From contig CAVCGL010000029.1 in NCBI GenBank assembly GCA_963601915.1, positions 1 through 24,137 of the forward strand: a stretch of DNA of 24,137 nt. The letters are read 5' to 3'. Numbering within the stretch: position 1 is the first letter of the stretch; each line of letters starts with the position of its first letter. This DNA is from Butyricicoccus_A sp963601915 (lineage in GTDB: Bacteria > Bacillota > Clostridia > Oscillospirales > Butyricicoccaceae). The notes under the pieces are model-generated. The model ran no database searches. It saw only the letters and a list, made by a program, of their open reading frames with translations, and was not told where the DNA came from. Shown here in pieces: positions 7,551 to 13,708 of this stretch. The translations under genes and the position numbers were made by a program.

Positions 7551-7623
7551 ATAGATAAAATGCCGTATTGACTTTCGGGGGGGGCAGTGGTACTCTGAAA
7601 AATATAAAAATGGATAAAATGGC
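7551..7623 (+). repeat. Direct repeat pair flanking the kinase promoter
   Basis: ATAGATAAAATGCC (7551-7564) and ATGGATAAAATGGC (7610-7623) agree at 12 of 14 positions. One lies just before the -35 box and the other just after the expected transcription start. They could be a regulator-binding pair, but the sequence is AT-rich and chance similarity is possible. Confidence 0.35.
7568..7596 (+). promoter_or_regulatory. Promoter of the two-component operon, with G8 tract in the spacer
   Basis: TTGACT (7568-7573), a 17-base spacer and TACTCT (7591-7596). The spacer contains eight consecutive G (7577-7584). Gain or loss of one G would move the spacer to 18 or 16, so slipped-strand errors could tune expression. 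The leader from about 7603 to the GTG start is about 120 bases and contains a small hairpin GCGTA / TACGC near 7680-7692. Apart from terminators, repeats and this promoter I see no gene between 7413 and 7721. Confidence 0.65.
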
Positions 7624-7721
7624 AAATTTTATGCCGATAGGTTTCAAGACTGTGACTGGTTGGTGTGATACCGTATGGCGCGTACAATACGCAATATCTC
7701 AAGAAATGATGTGGTGACGAC

Positions 7722-8999
7722 GTGTGTAATATTATCAATCGAACGCTGGAAACGTTTACGATTGTCGTTGACGTAATTATTTTGATTTCTCTCCTGCTGG
7801 AACGCAGGAAACAAAAGCTGGAATATACGTTTTTGGCGGTACTGCTCATGCATATTATCACCACGGTGGGGGATTTGTTCGCGTGGACGTTTACCGGAAT
7901 GTCGGGGATGAACGCTTTGACTGTGACCGGCAATATTTTGACCTATGTGTTTAATCCGCTCGCGTGTACAGGGTTCTGTATCCTGGTGTTTTATATGCTG
8001 TGTCAGCCGGATCAGGTCAGACGGGGTGCACCGTGTCTGTTGTCATTTCTCGTATTTGTGCTGGGTATTGTCAGTTCTTTGCTCATCGTTGTCAATAAAA
8101 GAACCGGCCTCCTGTTTACCTTGGACGGCGACAATACGTTTACTTGGGGGCCGCTCAGTATGCTCCCGGACAATATGCTGTTGGTGCAGTTTTTGCTGAT
8201 GCTTCCGATTTTGTTTTTGTGCCGCACGCGGTCAAAATTGGATACGTTTGTCAGTGCAGCTTTATATTTGGGCACACCGATTGCTGCCGTTCTTTTGGAG
8301 AATCATGCGCCAACATTGATGCTGGTGTATCCGTCGGTGACGATTTCTATGCTGTTATTTGAGGTCATGCGGCAGCACAACAAGCAGAGAGTCATGATGC
8401 AGCAGGAATTGGAGCTGTCGGACAGCAAGGTAAGGCTGTTGATGGGGCAGATTCAGCCGCATTTTATTTTTAATTCGCTGTTGGCGATTCAGGAGCTATG
8501 CGCGGAGGACCCAAAAAAGGCGGAAGGCGCGGTACAGGACTTTGCCATTTATCTGCGCGGCAATCTGGACGCGATGAGCAGTACGCGCATGATTCCGTTT
8601 ACCAAAGAACTCGAACACATTCGACATTACTTGTCTTTGGAACAGGCAGATCCGAGTGAAACCTTTCAGGTAGAATATGACCTGGCTGTACGGGATTTTC
8701 ATGTGCCGCCGCTCAGTGTACAGCCGATTGTTGAAAATGCCGTGCGCCATGGCATGGCGATGCGGGACAGCGGAGGTGTGATTACGATTGCGACAAGAGA
8801 AGACGCGCGGTCGTACAGCATCATAGTAAAAGATAATGGATATGGATTTGACAGCGCGACACAAGAACAGATGGAACGCAAAAGTATTGGGTTGGAAAAT
8901 GTTCGGATGCGGCTTGCGGCGCAGTGTCATGGCTCTTTGGAGATTGATAGTGGGGAAATCGGTATCATAGTCAAAATTCGCATTCCAAAGAAAGGGTAA
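7722..8999 (+). CDS. LytS/YehU-like sensor histidine kinase, multi-TM
   Basis: A 425-residue membrane sensor kinase. The first 215 residues hold about seven hydrophobic segments (near 12-26, 36-52, 66-95, 106-124, 151-168, 175-193 and 198-214) and no recognisable extracellular sensor domain, so a hydrophobic or peptide signal in the membrane is plausible. A short coiled linker leads to the His_kinase motif QPHFIFN with phospho-acceptor H247. The ATPase domain has an N box (VQPIVENAVRHG), DNGYGFD and IGLENVRMRL. The GTG start at 7722 is chosen because later Met codons would delete the first membrane helix; its Shine-Dalgarno is weak (TGGTGA). The partner response regulator starts five bases after the stop. 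Confidence 0.88.
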   Translation: MCNIINRTLETFTIVVDVIILISLLLERRKQKLEYTFLAVLLMHIITTVGDLFAWTFTGMSGMNALTVTGNILTYVFNPLACTGFCILVFYMLCQPDQVRRGAPCLLSFLVFVLGIVSSLLIVVNKRTGLLFTLDGDNTFTWGPLSMLPDNMLLVQFLLMLPILFLCRTRSKLDTFVSAALYLGTPIAAVLLENHAPTLMLVYPSVTISMLLFEVMRQHNKQRVMMQQELELSDSKVRLLMGQIQPHFIFNSLLAIQELCAEDPKKAEGAVQDFAIYLRGNLDAMSSTRMIPFTKELEHIRHYLSLEQADPSETFQVEYDLAVRDFHVPPLSVQPIVENAVRHGMAMRDSGGVITIATREDARSYSIIVKDNGYGFDSATQEQMERKSIGLENVRMRLAAQCHGSLEIDSGEIGIIVKIRIPKKG

Positions 9000-9004
9000 G
9001 CAGT

Positions 9005-9832
9005 ATGAATACATTGGTCGTGGACAACAAACAGCTGGCAATCAATGCGTTGGTTAAGATTCTTATCTCTGTCGATCCCGCCGGAAATCATGTGGGAATG
9101 AGCACAGCGGTACGGGCGCTGGAGTTTGTAAAAGAGCATGAAGTGGATGTTGTGTTTTTGGACATCGAAATGCCGGGCATGAACGGCTTAGAACTGGCGA
9201 AGCGCATCAAAGACATTTGCGGTACCATCAATATTATTTTTGTCACGGGATATGCGGAGTACGCACTGAGTGCGCACCGGCTGTATGTCAGCGGATTTTT
9301 GCTCAAACCGGCAACGGAAGAGGATGTGCGGACCGCGTTGGACAATCTGCGCTATCCGGTTCCGGAGCGCAGCAGCGCGGAGAGCTGGGAAGGGGCACCC
9401 GAACAGCAGAATGAGCTGCTGACCGTGCAGTGCTTCGGCAATTTTGAGGTGTTTTGGGGCGGCATCCCGCTGCATTTCCAGCGCAGCAAGAGCAAGGAGC
9501 TGCTGGCATATCTCGTCGATCGGCGTGGCGCCAGCTGTACGATTGGCGAGCTGATTGGCATCTTGTGGGAGGACAAGGGAGAGACCCGCTCCCTGCGCAG
9601 CCAGTGCAGAAACCTGATTTATGATTTGCGCAAGACCTTTCAAAGAAACGGCATCAAAGATATTCTGATTCGCAGCAGAAACAGCGTGGCGATTGACTGC
9701 CATATGCTGGATTGCGATTATTATCGGTTTTTGGAGCATGATGCGGCTGCTGTCAATCAATATCGCGGCGAATACATGGCGCAGTATTCCTGGGCGGAGA
9801 TGATGACAGCAAATCTGGAAAATATGGGTTAA
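9005..9832 (+). CDS. Response regulator with receiver and SARP-like winged-helix domain
   Basis: A 275-residue cytoplasmic transcription factor, cognate to the kinase just upstream. The receiver spans residues 1-115, with phospho-acceptor D53 (VVFLDIEMPGMNG), T81 and K101. The N-terminal acidic pair is D7-N8 where most receivers have two acidic residues. From about residue 138 there is a winged helix of the SARP/AfsR type (CFGNFEV, KSKELLAYLVDRRG, LIGILWED, RNLIYDLRK), ending in DCDYYRFLE. The BTAD-like tail is short, so it is smaller than Streptomyces SARPs. Start ATG 9005 overlaps the end of the kinase Shine-Dalgarno region (AAAGGGTAAG). A repeat array that fits its DNA-binding class lies 60 bases after its stop (9893-9922). 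Confidence 0.9.
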   Translation: MNTLVVDNKQLAINALVKILISVDPAGNHVGMSTAVRALEFVKEHEVDVVFLDIEMPGMNGLELAKRIKDICGTINIIFVTGYAEYALSAHRLYVSGFLLKPATEEDVRTALDNLRYPVPERSSAESWEGAPEQQNELLTVQCFGNFEVFWGGIPLHFQRSKSKELLAYLVDRRGASCTIGELIGILWEDKGETRSLRSQCRNLIYDLRKTFQRNGIKDILIRSRNSVAIDCHMLDCDYYRFLEHDAAAVNQYRGEYMAQYSWAEMMTANLENMG

Positions 9833-9892
9833 TCGTACGCAATATCCTGTGTATTTGCGGGCAAACAGGCAGAATAGCGAAGAAATATTAGT

Positions 9893-9927
9893 TTGAGATG
9901 ATATTGAGATGGTTTAGAGACTATAAT
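9893..9927 (+). promoter_or_regulatory. Activator-type promoter with 11-bp-spaced direct repeats
   Basis: TTGAGATG occurs at 9893-9900 and exactly again at 9904-9911, with a degenerate third unit TAGAGACT at 9915-9922. The period is 11 bp. A perfect TATAAT is at 9922-9927, while the hexamer at -35 distance (TGATAT) is poor, so an activator is expected. SARP-family activators are known to bind heptameric direct repeats at 11-bp spacing over the -35 region. The regulator gene next door encodes a SARP-like domain. That this regulator binds here is inference. Confidence 0.6.
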
Positions 9928-9933
9928 GATGTT

Positions 9934-10175
9934 GTAGCTTTGATAGAATCAAGCTATAGAGTGAACGCCGGATGGGGGATGCATTGTCCGGCTGTCAATC
10001 ACTCGTGGGTTTTGCACGCAGTGGGAATGCGTCCGAAGCACACGATGGGATGCGTAAAAGCTATCCGGGGCTTGCTGGCATATAGCTTACGACTGGCACA
10101 AATCAGTCGTAAGCTAATGCAGCGTAAAAAGTATATATGACATAAAAAGGCGATTCCGTAAGGAACCGCCTTTTT
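9934..10175 (+). ncRNA. Candidate structured small RNA, family not recognised
   Basis: About 242 bases from the predicted start to the terminator. Hairpin 1, 9935-9956: 9 bp with one bulged T. Hairpin 2, 9959-10004: outer GAGTGA / TCACTC and inner GCCGGA / TCCGGC across an internal loop. Hairpin 3, 10005-10043: 14 of 16 positions pair (two G-T), loop GTGGGAA, directly abutting hairpin 2. Hairpin 4, 10083-10116: 13 perfect bp, 8-base loop. The terminator follows at 10144. TGGG(n)ATGC occurs three times (9973, 10022, 10046), placing GGA in loops or linkers. The only gene downstream is convergent, so it is not a leader. It does not look like tmRNA, 6S, SRP or RNase P. An 80-codon ORF (9898-10140) crosses it, but its ATG lies upstream of the -10 and has no ribosome binding site. 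A short peptide gene cannot be fully excluded. Confidence 0.6.
10144..10175. terminator. Bidirectional terminator between the small RNA and the deacetylase gene
   Basis: AAAAAGGCGATTCC pairs with GGAACCGCCTTTTT around a GTAA loop, with one A-C mismatch. It ends the plus-strand small RNA and lies just after the stop of the minus-strand deacetylase gene. Apart from the loop it is identical to the element at 13665-13696. Confidence 0.9.
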
Positions 10176-10184
10176 GCGCTGCTT

Positions 10185-11303
10185 TTAGTGAATAAATGTC
10201 TGAAAACTGCTCATACCGGTATCTCGATACACGGGATACCGATCCATTTCAAAGAAATTGTTTTGCACCGTCCACAGACCGCCGCGGGATTTCACCGCCA
10301 TATCAAAGTATTCCGGCGCAAGAGATAGGGTATTGGCGTCATAGCTGCCGGAGGGATAGGACAGCACGGAGGGGATGCGTCCGGTTATGCGGGCAAGCGA
10401 CAGCTGCGACTGGGCGAACTGCTGCTTTTGCTGGTCGGCAGACAGCGAGGCCAGCTCCTTGTGATCCTGCGTATGGCTTTGGATGGATACCAGACCGGAA
10501 TCCGCCATTTCTTTGATTTGTGCCGCCGTCATAGAGTATTGCCCGCCGACAGAGGACGGAATGACAAAGATAGTCGCCTTGACGTTGTACTTTTTCAGCA
10601 GCGGATACAGGTCAGTATAGTTGTTGTTGTATCCGTCATCGAAGGTCAGGATGACCGGCTTTTTGTACCGGTCGAGATGCGGCAGATCCGAGAAGAAAAT
10701 CGGGTCATAGTCGTTTTCCGTCAAGTATTTGAGCTGTGCTTCCATATCGGACGGGGAGAGAAACAAGCCGGTTAATCCCCAGGTCTGGTCGGATACCGCG
10801 TGATACATGAGAATGGGAACCTGCCTGCCGGACGGAATTGCCGCGGTGTTGATTTTGGGTGACAGATACCACGTGTTTTTCTCCGTGTCATGCAAATACC
10901 GCAGGGAAAGCGTATCAGACAACACCGGTATGTCAATCCAGCATTCTGAGACGGAATCGTCGCTGTTTTTGATGACGCGAACCGAGTCGTCGTTTGCCGA
11001 CAGCGTGTGCGTCTGCCCGCTTTCGTCGGTTAGTGTCACCTGTTTCCCGTCTACCGACCATTTCGGCCACGAGAATGCCTTCTGTACATCGGCACAGGAT
11101 AACAGCGTGCGTTTGCCGACTTGCAGCGCAGACAGGGATACGCCGTCTGCATAGACAGGGATTTCCGTGTGCTCGCTGTCGCGCAGGGAAACCGAGACGG
11201 TTTGTGCCTGTGCGGTTCGGGCGTTCTCACCCGGAGAACCATAACAGCCGGACAAACAGAAAAGTCCCAGTATGATAGAAAGGTAAAGCCATTGTTTTTT
11301 CAT
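10185..11303 (-). CDS. Polysaccharide deacetylase-family lipoprotein (NodB domain)
   Basis: A 372-residue surface lipoprotein. The N-terminal signal peptide ends in lipobox LSGC with lipidated C20. Residues 40-150 resemble a copper-amine-oxidase-N-like beta domain, common in clostridial wall proteins. The NodB domain starts near residue 162 (VPILMYHAVSD), with motif 1 TFDDG (D222, D223), the metal-binding pair H277/H281 in SHTQDH, and motif 3 as SYPSG (the usual Arg is replaced). Such enzymes remove acetyl or related groups from peptidoglycan or other glycans at the cell surface. ATG 11303 has AGGAGAG seven bases upstream, and a promoter at 11339-11367 supports single-gene transcription. The exact polymer is unknown. 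Confidence 0.9.
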   Translation of the reverse strand: MKKQWLYLSIILGLFCLSGCYGSPGENARTAQAQTVSVSLRDSEHTEIPVYADGVSLSALQVGKRTLLSCADVQKAFSWPKWSVDGKQVTLTDESGQTHTLSANDDSVRVIKNSDDSVSECWIDIPVLSDTLSLRYLHDTEKNTWYLSPKINTAAIPSGRQVPILMYHAVSDQTWGLTGLFLSPSDMEAQLKYLTENDYDPIFFSDLPHLDRYKKPVILTFDDGYNNNYTDLYPLLKKYNVKATIFVIPSSVGGQYSMTAAQIKEMADSGLVSIQSHTQDHKELASLSADQQKQQFAQSQLSLARITGRIPSVLSYPSGSYDANTLSLAPEYFDMAVKSRGGLWTVQNNFFEMDRYPVYRDTGMSSFQTFIH

Positions 11304-11338
11304 TATATCTCTCCTTTTTACATGTTCTTTACAAAAGT

Positions 11339-11367
11339 ATCATAACATATTTATATTCATATATCAA
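11339..11367 (-). promoter_or_regulatory. Promoter of the deacetylase gene
   Basis: Read on the minus strand: TTGATA (11367-11362), a 17-base spacer and TATGAT (11344-11339), in an AT-rich divergent region shared with the ABC operon. Confidence 0.65.
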
Positions 11368-11454
11368 ATCTTGTTGAATAAAATGTCAGAATATATTAAC
11401 TTATGTGCAATCTGTGAAGAATATTAAGAAATATAAAGATTGCGTGATAGGTAT

Positions 11455-11482
11455 ATGAAAGAATTGATAAAAGTTGTATACT
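11455..11482 (+). promoter_or_regulatory. Probable promoter of the ABC transporter operon
   Basis: A good -10, TATACT (11477-11482), with only a weak -35, TATGAA (11455-11460), 16 bases before it. TTGATA lies nearby (11464-11469) but too close to act with it. The promoter may need an activator. Confidence 0.4.
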
Positions 11483-11501
11483 GACAACAGAGGTGTATAG
11501 T

Positions 11502-12377
11502 ATGATACAAGAATACAAGCGTTATTTACGCTCAAAAGTAAATTGGGTATTGCTCCTTACTTTGTGGATTCCGATTGCGCTCAGCTATTATTCCACATGG
11601 TTAGAAAAATTGGACTGGCTAACGCAATACCAGCATCCTGATTCAGACATAGCAAATCCTGCTAATCTTTTAATAACGGCAAGGGGATATAATGCATACA
11701 CATATCTCAGTCAATTTTTATTTTCTGTTGATCCAATGATGTTATTTATTTTGATAGTATCAATTGGATTCGCATTGGTATCCGGCGTTACATTTTGTCG
11801 GCACTGCAATGAAGGATACGGAAACTTACTGGTATCTCGGATTGGATTCAAACAGTATAGCAGAAATATCATCATGGCGCAGAATTTGTATATTGCGACA
11901 GCCATGGCTGTCTTTTTTTTGATTCAGTTTGCAGTTACATTTTTGTTGTTTCCGGTGGATAAGGAAGTGCCGACGGGATGGGCGCTGGGAAAAGACCCTG
12001 GAACTGCCGTGGATAAATTGATTCCCATGTTGATTCAATGTTTGATTATCATTGTGTTTGTTCTTTTGATATTAAATATTACGCTGCTGCTGGCAAGTGT
12101 GATTAGAAACAGATATGTTCTGCAAGTTGTTCCGTTTATCGTATATTTGCTACCCGATTCTTTGATTCGTTCTATTCAGACTGCGAATTATTGGGCGGGA
12201 ACGAAGTTAACATTCTTGAGTCCGGATGATTTTTTGTTTAGTTATTATAATTGGGTTGGAATGGAGGCTTCGACCAATCAAAAATTGCTTGCGTTTCTAG
12301 TATTTCCGGTCATTGCATTGGCGGTATGCATTGTTTTGTACAAAAGGTGCAAACGATTTGAGAGGGAATATATATGA
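11502..12377 (+). CDS. ABC transporter permease, first subunit
   Basis: A 291-residue membrane protein with an ABC-2-like profile: an N-terminal amphipathic start (EYKRYLRSK), a hydrophobic segment near 16-32, an outside loop, then about five membrane helices ending in CIVLYKRCKRFEREYI. No sequence signature fixes the substrate. ATG 11502 follows AGAGGTG by six bases; an in-frame GTG three codons earlier lies within that Shine-Dalgarno. It is the first gene of a permease-permease-ATPase operon and overlaps the next gene by four bases. Codon use is clearly more AT-rich than the flanking core genes, and there is a T8 run in the coding sequence (11913-11920), so the operon may have been acquired. 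Confidence 0.75.
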   Translation: MIQEYKRYLRSKVNWVLLLTLWIPIALSYYSTWLEKLDWLTQYQHPDSDIANPANLLITARGYNAYTYLSQFLFSVDPMMLFILIVSIGFALVSGVTFCRHCNEGYGNLLVSRIGFKQYSRNIIMAQNLYIATAMAVFFLIQFAVTFLLFPVDKEVPTGWALGKDPGTAVDKLIPMLIQCLIIIVFVLLILNITLLLASVIRNRYVLQVVPFIVYLLPDSLIRSIQTANYWAGTKLTFLSPDDFLFSYYNWVGMEASTNQKLLAFLVFPVIALAVCIVLYKRCKRFEREYI

Positions 12378-13021
12378 AAAGAAAGCTGGTGTTTTATACT
12401 GTCTGGGTGTGCATCACAGCAGCATTGCTCTATAATTATTTGCAGCCATTTTGGGAAAATGAACATATCGCAATATTAAACCGAGAGATTACTGCTGAAA
12501 TAATCTCTAATATACAGAGAATATGTTTTGTGGGAAATGTTATTTTTGCAATTTTCATGCATTTCAACAAAAAGCTGTTTCTGGAGCCAATGCAAATGGT
12601 TCGGTATAGGAAAAAACTGTTTTCAGATATAGTTATGACAGGGATTGAATACGCACTGATTTTTGTTGTCAATGTATACACCGTGATTGCAGTAGAGGGA
12701 TTTTACCTTCGTTTAAAAATAGATCTCGCATATCTGACAGACATTGGATTGGCTTTTGCGGTTGTTTTGCAAATGTATCTGGTGTATACGCTGCTGTATG
12801 TGCTTTTAGAACGACCAGCTGTTGCACAGACAATTCAGTTTGTTCTGTATTTGGGTATTTCTACATGTATTCTCTCTGTTCGATATGTACAGAATGATTT
12901 GGCATATACTGCGCCGATTTTTTACCAGTGGTGGATAATGTTGTTGGTAGATGCTGTTCTTTGTGCAGTGCTGTATGGAGTGATTGTCCGTAAGAATTTT
13001 GTCGGACGGCAGACGCAGTAA
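12374..13021 (+). CDS. ABC transporter permease, second subunit
   Basis: A 215-residue protein with about six hydrophobic segments (near 7-23, 50-65, 88-108, 125-150, 157-175 and 188-205), and a basic end. It overlaps the first permease through ATGA, which implies translational coupling and a heteromeric membrane domain. GAGAGGGA lies upstream. I recognise no named family. Like its neighbour it is AT-rich. The role as a permease rests mainly on membrane topology and on its place beside an ATPase subunit. Confidence 0.7.
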   Translation: MKRKLVFYTVWVCITAALLYNYLQPFWENEHIAILNREITAEIISNIQRICFVGNVIFAIFMHFNKKLFLEPMQMVRYRKKLFSDIVMTGIEYALIFVVNVYTVIAVEGFYLRLKIDLAYLTDIGLAFAVVLQMYLVYTLLYVLLERPAVAQTIQFVLYLGISTCILSVRYVQNDLAYTAPIFYQWWIMLLVDAVLCAVLYGVIVRKNFVGRQTQ

Positions 13022-13047
13022 TGTTTAGTTAGAAAGGCAAAACGCAT

Positions 13048-13650
13048 ATGATAGAAATTTGTAATATGAGTAAACAACTCAAACATAAGACGGTATTATC
13101 TGGCATAAATTTGACCTTTGAAGAAGGAAAAATTTATCTGCTCAAGGGTCATAATGGCTGTGGAAAGACCATGCTGCTGCGCTCAATTTGCGGTCTTATT
13201 AAACCGGACAGCGGTGAGGTCAAATATCCAAAAGAAACGCGGTTTGGCGTAATTATCGAGAATCCGGCGTTTATCAATTATGAAACTGGATGGCAGAATT
13301 TGACGTATCTTGCTGCTATCAAGCATTTGATTGGCAAAGAGCAGATAGAAGAAGCACTGCGAAAGGTAAACTTGTTGGATGCCAAAGATAAGAAGGTAAA
13401 AACGTATTCATTAGGCATGAAACAACGTCTTGCTATTGCACAGGCAATCATGGAAGATCCGCAGGTTCTTTTGCTGGATGAACCGTTCAATGCATTGGAT
13501 GCGGAAAATATCGAAGCGGTTAAACAAATTTTGCTCGAGGAAAAGCGCAGGAATAAAATTATTGTTGTCGCGGCACATATGATGGAATCTTCATTGGAAG
13601 ATATTTTTGATGAAATATACACCATGGCAGATGGAAAAATGGCGATATAA
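13048..13650 (+). CDS. ABC transporter ATP-binding protein
   Basis: A 200-residue single ATPase domain that powers the two preceding permeases. Walker A is GHNGCGKT (34-41). The Q-loop position reads IIENPAF, with Glu instead of Gln. The signature is SLGMKQR (121-127), Walker B LLLDEP (141-146), the D loop ALD, and the switch His is H177 in AAHMM. The Glu Q-loop and the LGMKQ signature are typical of the BcrA/lantibiotic-immunity branch, so peptide export or self-protection is a reasonable guess. At 200 residues it lacks the C-terminal extension many exporters carry. It lies 26 bases after the second permease and is followed by a strong terminator. Confidence 0.9.
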   Translation: MIEICNMSKQLKHKTVLSGINLTFEEGKIYLLKGHNGCGKTMLLRSICGLIKPDSGEVKYPKETRFGVIIENPAFINYETGWQNLTYLAAIKHLIGKEQIEEALRKVNLLDAKDKKVKTYSLGMKQRLAIAQAIMEDPQVLLLDEPFNALDAENIEAVKQILLEEKRRNKIIVVAAHMMESSLEDIFDEIYTMADGKMAI

Positions 13651-13664
13651 AACTGTACCAATAG

Positions 13665-13696
13665 AAAAAGGCGATTCCTTATGGAACCGCCTTTTT
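13665..13696. terminator. Bidirectional terminator between the ABC operon and pgi
   Basis: AAAAAGGCGATTCC pairs with GGAACCGCCTTTTT around a TTAT loop. It serves the plus-strand ATPase gene and the minus-strand pgi. It is the same as the element at 10144-10175 except for the four loop bases. Confidence 0.9.
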
Positions 13697-13708
13697 GCTT
13701 GTCTGATA

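Noticed and set aside
9898..10140. 80-codon ORF across the small RNA region
   Set aside because: Its ATG lies upstream of the -10 box of the promoter, it has no Shine-Dalgarno, and its composition does not look like a known protein. The RNA structure explains the region better. A short peptide product is kept only as an alternative.
7336..13700. Genomic island integrated at tRNA-Arg
   Set aside because: No integrase and no second copy of the tRNA 3' end was found downstream, so the tRNA does not look like an attachment site here.
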